From the NCBI GenBank assembly GCA_039939375.1, contig JBDVJO010000005.1, positions 124,001 to 188,000 of the forward strand: DNA of 64,000 nucleotides, in the 5' to 3' direction. This document shows, in pieces, positions 35,242 to 43,871 of the stretch. The stretch is from Paracrocinitomix sp039939375. Lineage in GTDB: Bacteria; Bacteroidota; Bacteroidia; Flavobacteriales_D; Crocinitomicaceae. How positions within the stretch are numbered: position 1 is the stretch's first letter; every line of letters starts with the position of its first letter. The notes beneath the pieces were generated by a model that worked only from the letters and a program-made list of their open reading frames with translations, was not told where the DNA came from and ran no database searches. Made by a program: the position numbers and the translations under genes.

Positions 35242-36366
35242 TTATTCTTTGGTTAAATAGATGCTTTTTAATACCTCAGTTTCTTTCTGCCAATTCAGTT
35301 CTATGGCGGCCTTTTTCGCGTTTTTTTTGAAGCGTTTCAGCATATCTTGATTTGCAAAGACAGCATTTAGCCTTTTCGCTATATCATCCGGATGATGTGA
35401 ATCGCACACCACTCCTACCTGGTATTCTTCCACAATATTTTTAATCTCTTTTAAATCTGAGACAAACAATGGGATTCCGGCGTGGATATAGTCAAAAATC
35501 TTGTTTGGAAGCGAAAATCTATAATTGATATTACTGTCTTTATCCATAGATATTCCAATATCAGAAAGGCGCGTAAAATCCATCAATTCAGCATAAGGTC
35601 TTTTACCAAAAAAAAGCACCTTTTCTTGCCAATTTTCTTGCTGAACTTTTTCTTTTAGTTGCGGAACCACATCTCCATCTCCAACAATAGCCAATACTGC
35701 ATTATCCACCTTCTGAATAGCTTCTATCATTTCCTCTCCTCCTCTATCAATGTTGATTCCAGCACCTTGCATGATAACTATATATTGATTTTCTGGGAGC
35801 CCCAATGAGGATCGTGAATGTGTTAATGGAGGTAAATTTCCGTCAGTAATATTGCGAACGACTTGAACTTTTTTGTTGTATTCTTCTCTATATAAATCTG
35901 CTATTGATTCATTCACCGTGTACATAGCGTCAACTTTTGGCAAACAGCGCTTTTCTATTTTTCTCCAGAAATTTTGGATTTTGGGTCTGCTAACCAATTC
36001 AGGGGTGCCGCAATAATACTCATGAGAATCATAAATCAACTTGCAATTTTTCTTGAATTTCTTCGCCCAATGATTAGCAAAAAGCGTATCTAAGTCATTG
36101 GATAATAAAACATCTGCTTTATGAAAAAGTAAGTATAAAAAAAGTCTCAGATTATAATTAGAATAGAACAACGGACCTTTTGTAAACCACAATTTAAAGC
36201 GCTTTGTTTTATATGTCGTTTCAGGCATTTCAAGAGAATTTTTAAGTTTTCTTCCTATCAATACCAACTCAAAATTGTTCGTCACCAAGAATTCACAAAC
36301 CTTTCGGACCCTTTGATCGGTTACCAAATCATTTGTTACTGAAACGAGTACTTTTTGTTTTGCCAC
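35242..36366 (-). CDS. Glycosyltransferase family 4 protein
   Basis: 374 residues. MAKQKVLVSVTNDLVTDQRVRKVCEFL is the N-terminal Rossmann segment typical of this GT4 group; YDSHEYYCGTPEL is its acceptor-domain motif. The C-terminal donor domain has IVIMQGAGINIDRGGEEMI, VLFFGKRPYAELM and IFDYIHAGIPLFVSDLKEI. Sugar donor and acceptor unknown. First gene of a two-gene glycosyltransferase operon; a mannose-1-phosphate guanylyltransferase gene lies 4 kb away on the same strand and may supply GDP-mannose. Confidence 0.88.
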   Translation of the reverse strand: MAKQKVLVSVTNDLVTDQRVRKVCEFLVTNNFELVLIGRKLKNSLEMPETTYKTKRFKLWFTKGPLFYSNYNLRLFLYLLFHKADVLLSNDLDTLFANHWAKKFKKNCKLIYDSHEYYCGTPELVSRPKIQNFWRKIEKRCLPKVDAMYTVNESIADLYREEYNKKVQVVRNITDGNLPPLTHSRSSLGLPENQYIVIMQGAGINIDRGGEEMIEAIQKVDNAVLAIVGDGDVVPQLKEKVQQENWQEKVLFFGKRPYAELMDFTRLSDIGISMDKDSNINYRFSLPNKIFDYIHAGIPLFVSDLKEIKNIVEEYQVGVVCDSHHPDDIAKRLNAVFANQDMLKRFKKNAKKAAIELNWQKETEVLKSIYLTKE

Positions 36367-36486
36367 GGCGCTAATTTAACTGATTTGATTTTGAATTATT
36401 GCCTTACCCTTTATCATCTCCCAATAATTCTTAACATTTCATTTTTCCTTTTAGCCTAATTCTATTTTTTAGGTGAGTATTTTACT

Positions 36487-36494
36487 TATTTTTG
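36487..36494 (+). promoter_or_regulatory. Candidate -7 box of sppA
   Basis: TATTTTTG, exact TAnnTTTG match, 22 bases before the sppA ATG. A T-rich run ending TTTTTTAG (36465-36472) could serve as a weak -33 region. Confidence 0.42.
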
Positions 36495-36516
36495 GCTGGA
36501 CTTAAATCGCAGTATT

Positions 36517-38319
36517 ATGAATATGACCTTTTGGAAAACATTTTGGGCCAGCTTATTAGGCTCTCTGGTTTCAGGATTAATCATTGTTGGAATCTTCTTT
36601 TTGATTTTAAGAATAATGATTTCAGGATTTGCTTTGATGCTAGAGCCAAAAAAATTGGTTGTTGAAGAAAATACAGTGCTTCACATGGAGTTGAATGATC
36701 CGCTGGGTGATTACACCAAAGCCAGCTTTGATCCATCAACTTTTCAAATGAATAAACAATTTGGTTTAATGGAGATTCTAGACGGAATTGAAACGGCCAA
36801 AAATGATGATAAAATAAAAGGAATTTTTCTTCATTGTGATGAAGTTGCAGGCGGAATGGCCACTGTAAAAGAAGTAAGAGATGCACTGCAAGATTTCCAA
36901 GAGAGCGGAAAATTTGTCGTTTCTTATCATGAAAATTACTCAGCAAAAGCTTACTATTTATCTTCTGTTGCAGATGAATTATATGTGTTTCCTTCAGGAA
37001 TGATTACGTGGCTTGGATTAGGCTCTGAAATCATGTTCTTAAAAGGTGCTTTAGAAAAGTTAGACGTAGAAATGCAGATAATTAGAGGATCTAACAACAA
37101 ATTTAAAAGTGCAGTTGAACCCTTGTTATACACTGAAATGTCAGAAGCTAATCGCTTGCAAACAGAAAAGTTTTTAGGTTCGCTTTGGGATGAAATGGTG
37201 AATGCAGTTGCATCATCTAGAAACATGAAGCCAGGTTACTTAAACAAAATAGCCGATAGTGTTTTAGTAAGACAATCAGGAGATGCTGTTAATCACAAAA
37301 TGGCAGATGACGCTTTGTATTATGACGAAGTTTTAGACATACTTAAAGTAAAAGCAGACTCTTCAGAAAATGCGGAATTGAAGCTATTATCCTTTAAAAA
37401 ATATGCTTTAAAGAAAACGAAAGAAGAACGCAACCTAGCGAAATTAGAACCAAAAAATTTAGCCGTAATTTTTGCAGAAGGAGAAATAGTAGATGGCAAC
37501 GGGTCTCAAACTCAAATTGGTGGAACGAGTTTATCAAAAATGATTAGAGAAGCAAGAGAAGATAGCACAATTAAGGCAGTTGTCTTAAGAGTAGATTCAC
37601 CAGGTGGATCAGCATTGGCAAGTGACATTATTTGGAGAGAGGTAGTTTTGACAAGAGAAGCCGGTAAACCTGTAGTAGTTTCTATGGGAGATGTCGCCGC
37701 CTCTGGTGGATACTATATTTCATGTGCTGCCGATAAAATTTACGCTCAACCCAATACGATTACTGGATCTATTGGAGTTTTCGGAATCATTCCATACACA
37801 GGAAAAATGTTTGAAAACAAACTCGGAATAACTTTCGATAGAGTTCAAACGAACGACCATGCGATATTATCAACGAATAGAAAATTAGATGAACAAGAAC
37901 TAGCTATTGTGCAAGAAGGGGTTGATATAATTTATGATGATTTCATTTCAAAAGTTGCCGAAGGTAGAGGAATGAAAAAAGCAATGGTAGATAGCATTGG
38001 ACAAGGAAGAGTTTGGGCAGGAGTTGATGCAAAAGAAATTGGTTTAATTGATGAGTATGGTGGAATTTATGATGCCATCTATTACGCAGCAGATCAGGCC
38101 AACATCTCTAAAGACTCAATTGGAATTAGATTCTTCCCTTCAGCAGATGAGAATAAATTGTTTGACTTCATTGAAAACATAGAAGATGCAGGAGAGCAAA
38201 CTTCAATTCAACCATCTCGTTTAGAATTACAGATAAGGGAGATTTATAATTACGCAAGAACTGTTGGTTCTCAATCAACCATTCAAGCCAGAATGCCTTA
38301 TTTGATGTGGATCGAGTAA
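36517..38319 (+). CDS. sppA: Signal peptide peptidase SppA, long form
   Basis: 600 residues, similar to the 67-kDa E. coli type with two related halves. An N-terminal membrane helix (about 10-38) anchors it. The Ser-Lys dyad can be placed: lysine in SNNKFKSAVEPLLY in the first half, and nucleophile serine in GDVAASGGYYIS in the second, preceded by RVDSPGGSALASD. It degrades signal peptides left in the inner membrane after secretion, which fits a window rich in exported proteins. The stop overlaps the ATG of the following lipoprotein gene (TAATG). Confidence 0.95.
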   Translation: MNMTFWKTFWASLLGSLVSGLIIVGIFFLILRIMISGFALMLEPKKLVVEENTVLHMELNDPLGDYTKASFDPSTFQMNKQFGLMEILDGIETAKNDDKIKGIFLHCDEVAGGMATVKEVRDALQDFQESGKFVVSYHENYSAKAYYLSSVADELYVFPSGMITWLGLGSEIMFLKGALEKLDVEMQIIRGSNNKFKSAVEPLLYTEMSEANRLQTEKFLGSLWDEMVNAVASSRNMKPGYLNKIADSVLVRQSGDAVNHKMADDALYYDEVLDILKVKADSSENAELKLLSFKKYALKKTKEERNLAKLEPKNLAVIFAEGEIVDGNGSQTQIGGTSLSKMIREAREDSTIKAVVLRVDSPGGSALASDIIWREVVLTREAGKPVVVSMGDVAASGGYYISCAADKIYAQPNTITGSIGVFGIIPYTGKMFENKLGITFDRVQTNDHAILSTNRKLDEQELAIVQEGVDIIYDDFISKVAEGRGMKKAMVDSIGQGRVWAGVDAKEIGLIDEYGGIYDAIYYAADQANISKDSIGIRFFPSADENKLFDFIENIEDAGEQTSIQPSRLELQIREIYNYARTVGSQSTIQARMPYLMWIE

Positions 38320-38936
38320 TGAGAAAGTTTGGTTTTATAATTGGACTATTTTTCTTTGTTGGCTCTTGTGGGGCCCCTAGTCATGATGCTGAGACCAACG
38401 AAGAAGAGGCTTTAGTTGAGGCTGAAGATACTACTGCCGAAGAACCAGATGAATGGCAAGAACCCAGTTGGGATCTGGAGTCGATCCAATTTCAATCAGA
38501 TTTTGATGGTTGTTTACCAAGGGTAAATCCTGAATTTCTTGGATGGATTGAAACGGATTCTTTATGGCAACATTTTCCTTATAGTTATGACCCCATTTAC
38601 GCTTACCTCTCTACTCATCTAGATTCTACAAGTACCACTATTGTACTTGAATCTGACACCACTTGGGGACCAACATTATGGCAAAAGTACTTTGAAGGTG
38701 GTATTTTATATGAGGAGGAATATTACCCCGAAGCAGGTTCTAGTTCGTTATTAAAAACAAACTGCACAGACATGGATTACTTAATGTCAATTCTATTCCC
38801 GCTAATAGAATCTGAAGAGAATACCTGGAACAAAGACTCCACTTCTTATGCTCCTGACGGAGCCGGATGTGGCTATGACTTTAAAAGAGATTCAATCCAC
38901 CAAACTATAGATGTTTCTTGGTATTGTGGATGTTAA
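38319..38936 (+). CDS. Lipoprotein of unknown function
   Basis: 205 residues from the ATG at 38319, which overlaps the sppA stop by one base. Lipobox FFFVGSC gives an acylated cysteine near residue 17, followed by a glutamate-rich linker (about 20-50) and a globular part with five or more cysteines (FDGCLPRVN, KTNCTDMD, GAGCGYDF, SWYCGC) that could form disulfides. No family recognised. Coupling with sppA suggests shared expression. Its last four bases overlap the convergent fic gene. Confidence 0.8.
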   Translation: MRKFGFIIGLFFFVGSCGAPSHDAETNEEEALVEAEDTTAEEPDEWQEPSWDLESIQFQSDFDGCLPRVNPEFLGWIETDSLWQHFPYSYDPIYAYLSTHLDSTSTTIVLESDTTWGPTLWQKYFEGGILYEEEYYPEAGSSSLLKTNCTDMDYLMSILFPLIESEENTWNKDSTSYAPDGAGCGYDFKRDSIHQTIDVSWYCGC

Positions 38937-40051
38937 ATCTTCTTTACCAAAGTATAATTTGTACTTCGTCCGCCCTCTTTTTCTTTAAATAAGATTTTGA
39001 GCCTTAATAATTCTTGAATATCTCTGAGCGCAGTATCGGTAGAGCATTTATTCATTTTTGCCCATTTAGAAGTATTGAGCTTGCCTTCAAAATCTGTCAT
39101 CAACTTATTGAGCATAAATTGTTGCCGCTTGTTAAACCTTACGTTACTGTACATCAACCAAAAGTTGTGTTTAAACATTGTTTTAGAAAAGTCATCCTCG
39201 GTTTTGAGCAGGGCATTCTCAAGGCAAGTTAAAAACCATTTCATCCATAAAGTGATGTTTAAAGTGCCTTGCTGACTTTTTTCTAAAACTTCGTAATAAC
39301 CTTTGCGCTCAACCCTTATTTGAGCGGATAAACTATAAAATTTTTGTTTGTTCTTGTCGGCTCTGGCTAACAATAGATCTGAGATAGCCCGTGCAATTCT
39401 TCCATTTCCATCTTCAAAAGGATGTATGGTTAAAAACCAAAGATGAGCCACTGCTGATTTTAAAACATCATCTAACTGTTGGTCAGCATTAAACCAATCT
39501 AAAAACATTTTCATTTCATCTTCAAGCAGCTCAGAAGCAGGTGCCTCAAAATGAACTTTTTCTTTACCCAAAGCGTCAGAAACAACCTGCATAGGACCTG
39601 TTGTGTCTTTTCGCCAATTACCAACAGTTATTTTAAACCGTCCACTTTTACTTTCTGGAAATAGCCATTTGTGCCATTTAAATAAGCGCGATTTTGTAAG
39701 TTTCTTAGAATGATTTTCAGTGACATCTAACATCATTTCTACAAAGCCATCAACATGTCTAGCTGACCGCACAGAATTGGCATTCAAAACTCCAAGCTTT
39801 CTGCAAACAGACGAACGAACCTCATCCAAATGCAAATATTCACCTTCTATTTCTGATGATTTTAATACGTCTTCAGACAATGAAAGCACGGTTTTTTCTT
39901 CGCGTAAATCAAACCCAATTGCCTCCATTCTACCCATAACCCTGCCTTGTAAATTACGAACATGTGCCAAACCTTCAAGCACCGCCTTTTCATCCCAATT
40001 AAATTGGGGCCACTGTTCTTTTTGATAGATATAAGGTTTTATTCGCCGCAT
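38933..40051 (-). CDS. Fic family protein with N-terminal DUF4172-like domain
   Basis: 372 residues. The Fic active-site motif HPFEDGNGRIAR is complete (near residue 205), so AMP transfer to a protein hydroxyl is chemically possible. The inhibitory helix motif (S/T)xxxE(G/N) is present N-terminally as SSEIEG (near residue 68), making it a class II Fic protein held in check by its own glutamate. Residues 1-45 (YIYQKEQWPQFNWDEKAVLEGL) match the DUF4172 N-terminus, and the last 60 residues (MNKCSTDTALRDIQELLRLKIL) look like a winged helix that could bind DNA. Target unknown. An ordered set of half-sites overlies its start and upstream region, suggesting self-control. Confidence 0.92.
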   Translation of the reverse strand: MRRIKPYIYQKEQWPQFNWDEKAVLEGLAHVRNLQGRVMGRMEAIGFDLREEKTVLSLSEDVLKSSEIEGEYLHLDEVRSSVCRKLGVLNANSVRSARHVDGFVEMMLDVTENHSKKLTKSRLFKWHKWLFPESKSGRFKITVGNWRKDTTGPMQVVSDALGKEKVHFEAPASELLEDEMKMFLDWFNADQQLDDVLKSAVAHLWFLTIHPFEDGNGRIARAISDLLLARADKNKQKFYSLSAQIRVERKGYYEVLEKSQQGTLNITLWMKWFLTCLENALLKTEDDFSKTMFKHNFWLMYSNVRFNKRQQFMLNKLMTDFEGKLNTSKWAKMNKCSTDTALRDIQELLRLKILFKEKEGGRSTNYTLVKKI

Positions 40052-40084
40052 AATATGCAGTGAAAATACAATTTATTCACCGCA
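40039..40084. promoter_or_regulatory. Fic operator triplet 1
   Basis: Three related 12-bp half-sites spaced 17 bp start to start: TTATTCGCCGCA (40039-40050, direct), TGCAGTGAAAAT (40056-40067, inverted) and TTATTCACCGCA (40073-40084, direct). The first covers codons 1-4 of fic (ATG CGG CGA ATA on the minus strand). The second and third form an imperfect 29-bp palindrome. Confidence 0.75.
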
Positions 40085-40092
40085 TTAAAAAA

Positions 40093-40138
40093 TTATTCAC
40101 CGCATTTTTTGCAGTGATTATTAAATTTATTCACCGCA
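40093..40138. promoter_or_regulatory. Fic operator triplet 2
   Basis: Repeats triplet 1 after an 8-bp gap with the same spacing: TTATTCACCGCA (40093-40104, direct), TGCAGTGATTAT (40110-40121, inverted), TTATTCACCGCA (40127-40138, direct). The 46-bp unit length is identical in both triplets while the linker bases differ, so spacing rather than linker sequence is kept. Confidence 0.75.
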
Positions 40139-40201
40139 AAAATCTATCAAACCCGTTTAGGACTTAAGATTTTGACTTAATAAGAAATCATGAAATTACG
40201 C

Positions 40202-41263
40202 CTAGCCCTGCTCGGCAACTTTTGAATACTCCTTGATATTTTGCTCATCCTTCTTTTTGATGATCATCAAGGTATTGTTTGCCTCTACAACAATGTAATC
40301 ATTCAGACCTTGTAAGACTACTTTCTTTCCTTTAGGAACATTCACAATATTGTTTTTTGCATCAAACAAATGCACGTCATTTCCAATTACACCGTTTCCA
40401 TCTTCATCATGTTGAAGGTGAGTATATAAAGACCCCCAAGTTCCTAAATCAGACCATCCAAAATCTGATAATACCACACTAATATTACTTGATGGCTCTA
40501 ACAAAGCATAATCAATGGACTCACTTTCTGTTTTATGAAATGCATTATTAACGAATGCCTGCTCGTTCTCTGTATTATAATCATTTCCTTTTGATGCGAA
40601 CAGTTCATTGACGCTTGGTTTAAATTGACGCAGACCATCAATTACCGTTGAAGTTTTCCAAATGAAGATTCCAGAATTCCAGTAGTAATCTCCGCTCGCT
40701 AAAAACGCCTCTGCCTTATCATGATCTGGTTTCTCTGTGAACTTAATTACATCTTTTACACTACCCAATTCGGTTCCGCTCGCTGCATCAAACTGAATAT
40801 AACCATAACCAGTATCAGGACGTGAGGGCTTAATTCCTAACGTCACAATTTGATCTTCTTGTGCTTTTTCAATTGCCGTATTTATGATCGAAACAAAATT
40901 TGCTTCATCTAAAATCAAATGGTCAGAGGGTGCTACCACTAGGTTTGCATTTTCGTTCAATGCATGGATTTTATGTGCTGCATAAGCCACGCAAGGAGCT
41001 GTATTTTTTCTTTCAGGCTCCGTTAGAATTTGACTATAAGCCAGCCCTGTTTGTTCATGAACAAGATCAGCATAATCTGCGTTGGTCATGATGTAAATTT
41101 GTTCTCTTGGAGCAATTTTAGCCAAACGGTCTACTGTCATTTGAATTAAAGTTTTACCTGTCCCTAGAACATCTAAAAACTGCTTAGGCATTGATTCTTG
41201 ACTCATAGGCCAAAACCTAGAACCTATTCCACCTGCCATTATAATTCCGTAGTTACTATTCAT
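40202..41263 (-). CDS. manC: Mannose-1-phosphate guanylyltransferase
   Basis: 353 residues, the nucleotidyltransferase domain alone without the fused phosphomannose isomerase seen in some ManC proteins. It makes GDP-mannose from GTP and mannose-1-phosphate. The pyrophosphorylase signature IIMAGGIGSRFWPMS ... MPKQFLDVLG opens the protein, and FTEKPD plus YYWNSGIFIWK mark the sugar-binding part. GDP-mannose would feed glycosyltransferases such as the pair at 34108-36366. It follows the SprT-like gene by six bases. Confidence 0.93.
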   Translation of the reverse strand: MNSNYGIIMAGGIGSRFWPMSQESMPKQFLDVLGTGKTLIQMTVDRLAKIAPREQIYIMTNADYADLVHEQTGLAYSQILTEPERKNTAPCVAYAAHKIHALNENANLVVAPSDHLILDEANFVSIINTAIEKAQEDQIVTLGIKPSRPDTGYGYIQFDAASGTELGSVKDVIKFTEKPDHDKAEAFLASGDYYWNSGIFIWKTSTVIDGLRQFKPSVNELFASKGNDYNTENEQAFVNNAFHKTESESIDYALLEPSSNISVVLSDFGWSDLGTWGSLYTHLQHDEDGNGVIGNDVHLFDAKNNIVNVPKGKKVVLQGLNDYIVVEANNTLMIIKKKDEQNIKEYSKVAEQG

Positions 41264-41269
41264 CTTTTC

Positions 41270-41893
41270 TTATTTCAATACTTTATCTACTTCTGCCAAT
41301 CCTAACACCCGATAAGTGCGTCCAGAATTGATTTCCTTACACTCAAATCGCTTTCTCAATTTTCTGCCCAACTCAAATTGTTTTCCTTTCAGTTCAAAAA
41401 TAGTCCCCTTTTCTAAATGCTCTACTAAAATCCCTTTGTTTTTATCATATCTTCTCAAAACTCGGTACAAACGATCATCAGAACAAGATGCTGCTTTCGC
41501 ATCTTTCAAATAGTTCGTTACCGCTAAGGTGATATCTTCTGGCAAGAAATCTTTTTCAATAATCGGCTGAAACAACGCAAAAAATTCTGATTTCCATTCT
41601 TCTCCATGTGCCTTAACGCTATTCCCATATTTTTGAAATGTAGTTAAGTGTGCCATTTCATGAATAGTAGTCACCAAAAATGCATAAGGGTTCAAATTAC
41701 CGTTTACAGAAATTCGGTGCGGCTTTCCTTGCCAAGGCTGTCGGTAATCGCCCAACTTCGTTTTTCTTGCCTTACTTACGGTAAATTGCACCTTTTGCTC
41801 CAGAATAAATTTAGCTACGTAATAGGTAGATTCCAAAGGTAAAAACGGTCTTAGCTTTTCACTAAACTGCACTATTTTATCGGAAGAACTCAC
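41270..41893 (-). CDS. SprT-like domain protein (zinc metallopeptidase fold)
   Basis: 207 residues. The zinc motif HEMAH is in TTIHEMAHLTTFQKYG (near residue 92), with a candidate third ligand histidine in KAHGEEWKSEF. SprT-like domains resemble the Spartan protease that cuts DNA-protein crosslinks; bacterial members are mostly uncharacterised. The C-terminal third is basic and may be a small beta domain (KGTIFELKGKQFELGRKLRKRF). The start is GTG at 41893, because no ATG occurs before the HEMAH motif; a second GTG at codon 8 is possible. Probably co-transcribed with manC. Confidence 0.85.
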   Translation of the reverse strand: MSSSDKIVQFSEKLRPFLPLESTYYVAKFILEQKVQFTVSKARKTKLGDYRQPWQGKPHRISVNGNLNPYAFLVTTIHEMAHLTTFQKYGNSVKAHGEEWKSEFFALFQPIIEKDFLPEDITLAVTNYLKDAKAASCSDDRLYRVLRRYDKNKGILVEHLEKGTIFELKGKQFELGRKLRKRFECKEINSGRTYRVLGLAEVDKVLK

Positions 41894-41912
41894 TCCACAA
41901 AATTAATAAACT

Positions 41913-41947
41913 AAAAAAGGCCCATGTTTCCATGAGCCTTTTTTTTA
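41913..41947 (-). terminator. Terminator after the modular T9SS gene
   Basis: Stem AAAAAGGCcCATG / CATGaGCCTTTTT (41914-41926 with 41931-41943), loop TTTC, flanked by A and T runs. One C-A position becomes G-U on the minus-strand RNA. Symmetric enough to act in both directions. Confidence 0.85.
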
Positions 41948-41959
41948 TTTAAACGATAT

Positions 41960-43738
41960 CTAAAGCTTGACAAAGCGTTTAGTTATATAAGTACTTGTTT
42001 GAGAATCTATCACGTTAATTATGTAGATTCCTTTTTCAAAATCAGCAATATCAATTGATAGCTTATTAGCTGAATCAGTGGGGTAAAGCTGCTTAACTAA
42101 TCTTCCTGATGCATCATAAATAACAATCTCTGTTGCCGTTGTTTTAGTAAACGTTAAATTCACTTCAGAGGTTGCAGGGTTAGGAAATAATTGTACCTCA
42201 AGCTGCTCTATCTCTACGTTAGAAGCTGTTGCCGGATCAACAAAGAAACAAGTTGAATCATAACAATTCCAAAGTGAATCATAAACAGTTAAACATGCCC
42301 AAGCTCCGCTATCATTCAACATAAACATTGGATTTTCAGCCGAAGAACTTTGTCCATTATACCACCAATCATAATTTGCATCTACTGGTTCACCTGTTGA
42401 TGTATTGGTAAAGTACACATAGCCACTGTCAATCGTCATAGTGAAATCAGCGCTTAAGTTACAACCACCTATTGAATCTGCGTTTATGAACACACAAACT
42501 GAGTCATGACAAGTCCAAGTTGAATCGTAAACAGTTAAACAGGTGTAAACATCTCCTGATTCGATATTGAAAGTTGGGTTTTGTGCACTAGAACTTTGTG
42601 TACCGTATGACCAATCATAATTCGCTCCAGCCGGAACTCCTGTTGATAAATCATTGAATGAAATAGTGGTTGTCCCTACCCAATAATTAAAGTTGACATC
42701 TAAATTACAACCAGATGAATCTAAAATTACTGGTGCGCAAACTGTGTCTGCACATGTTCCCATGATATCCCAAACAGTTAAACAAGCAGTAGTAAATCCT
42801 AAACTGTAGAAAAATGAAGGATTTTCATCTGTAGATGTTTGTCCTCCATATTCCCAATAATATCCAGGATTTGCAGGCTCATTCGTTGAAGTATTAGTAA
42901 ACGTGATTATTCCGCCTGATTCTGAAGCAGTCCAACTTACATTAATATCACACGAATCTGTCGCCATTACAGGTCCACAAATTGAATCATCACAGTTGTT
43001 ACCTGTTAAATCATTAATAGCAAAACAAACTTGGGTTACTGCTGGATCAAACGTAAAGGTTGGATTTTCTAAAGAAGAAGATTGCGAACCATATAACCAG
43101 GCATAACTTGCTGATGAAGGTTCACCAGTTGATGTGTTTGTGAAAGTAATCATGCCTCCACTTGAACTTTCTGTCCAATCTAAAACTAAGTTACAACTAG
43201 ATGATGTATCTGCATTTACCATTACACAAACTGAGTCATGACAAGTCCAAGTTGAATCGTAAACAGTTAAACAGGTGTAAACATCTCCTGATTCGATATT
43301 GAAAGTTGGGTTTTGTGCACTAGAACTTTGTGTGCCATAAGACCAATCATAATTCGCTCCAGCCGGAACTCCTGTTGATAAGTCATTGAATGAAATAGTG
43401 GTTGTCCCTACCCAATAATTAAAGTTGACATCTAAATTACAACCAGATGAGTCGACAATTGAAATACAAGTGGTGTCAGAGCAGGTCCCCATTACATCCC
43501 AAACAGTTAAGCAAGCAAATGGAATTCCGGCGCTATAAAAAAACGTTGGATTTTCTGATGAAGAGGTTTGCCCTCCATATTCCCAGTAATATCCTGGATT
43601 TGCCGGCTCGTTATTGGTGGTGTTTGTAAAGCTGATATTTCCTCCAGAAATTGCATAATCAAAATCTGTGTCAATTGTGCATTGAGCAGATAATCCATAC
43701 TGGATTGCCACGAATAAAATTAGAACTAAATGTTTCAT
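41960..43738 (-). CDS. Modular secreted protein, six ~80-residue repeats plus T9SS type A tail
   Basis: 592 residues: signal peptide (1-18, IQYGLSAQ), then six PKD-like modules of about 80 residues, each opening with a cysteine (CNLDVNFNYWVG type), carrying a YxWxYGxQSSS core and closing with two cysteines (TWTCHDSVC). Modules 1-2-3 resemble 4-5-6 in order, so a three-module block was duplicated. Modules 2 and 5 are identical in protein over about 75 residues. The final roughly 75 residues are a type A signal (LEVQLFPNPATSEVNLTF ... IVIYDASGRLVKQL ... KGIYIINVID ... KRFVKL). Surface or secreted, function unknown; adhesion is a guess. Confidence 0.92.
   Translation of the reverse strand: MKHLVLILFVAIQYGLSAQCTIDTDFDYAISGGNISFTNTTNNEPANPGYYWEYGGQTSSSENPTFFYSAGIPFACLTVWDVMGTCSDTTCISIVDSSGCNLDVNFNYWVGTTTISFNDLSTGVPAGANYDWSYGTQSSSAQNPTFNIESGDVYTCLTVYDSTWTCHDSVCVMVNADTSSSCNLVLDWTESSSGGMITFTNTSTGEPSSASYAWLYGSQSSSLENPTFTFDPAVTQVCFAINDLTGNNCDDSICGPVMATDSCDINVSWTASESGGIITFTNTSTNEPANPGYYWEYGGQTSTDENPSFFYSLGFTTACLTVWDIMGTCADTVCAPVILDSSGCNLDVNFNYWVGTTTISFNDLSTGVPAGANYDWSYGTQSSSAQNPTFNIESGDVYTCLTVYDSTWTCHDSVCVFINADSIGGCNLSADFTMTIDSGYVYFTNTSTGEPVDANYDWWYNGQSSSAENPMFMLNDSGAWACLTVYDSLWNCYDSTCFFVDPATASNVEIEQLEVQLFPNPATSEVNLTFTKTTATEIVIYDASGRLVKQLYPTDSANKLSIDIADFEKGIYIINVIDSQTSTYITKRFVKL
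42492..42718. repeat. Near-identical internal repeat, copy 1
   Basis: 227 bp encoding module 5 of the T9SS protein. It differs from copy 2 at only four positions, all synonymous. Confidence 0.95.
43224..43450. repeat. Near-identical internal repeat, copy 2
   Basis: 227 bp encoding module 2, 732 bp from copy 1 and in the same orientation, so it could support deletion, expansion or gene conversion of the three-module block. Confidence 0.95.
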
Positions 43739-43859
43739 TTTGGTTTTTCTTTTTTCTAACTACAAATCCTTTTTCAAAAGGGTTGTCTGGGCAAAACAAT
43801 AATTTTTATTCTAAACGCTATCCACCTAAAAAAGGCTGCTTTAGCTCGTTAAAATATCG

Positions 43860-43867
43860 TAACTTTG
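43860..43867 (+). promoter_or_regulatory. -7 box of dnaG, implying a leaderless or near-leaderless message
   Basis: TAACTTTG, exact TAnnTTTG match, ends five bases before the GTG start of dnaG. With the usual few-base distance from box to start point, transcription would begin at or next to the start codon. No clear -33 TTG. Confidence 0.5.
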
Positions 43868-43871
43868 TTAG

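Noticed and set aside
38319..40051. Toxin-antitoxin pair of Fic protein and the neighbouring lipoprotein
   Set aside because: The genes are convergent, not an operon; the neighbour is an exported lipoprotein coupled to sppA; and the Fic protein carries its own inhibitory motif.
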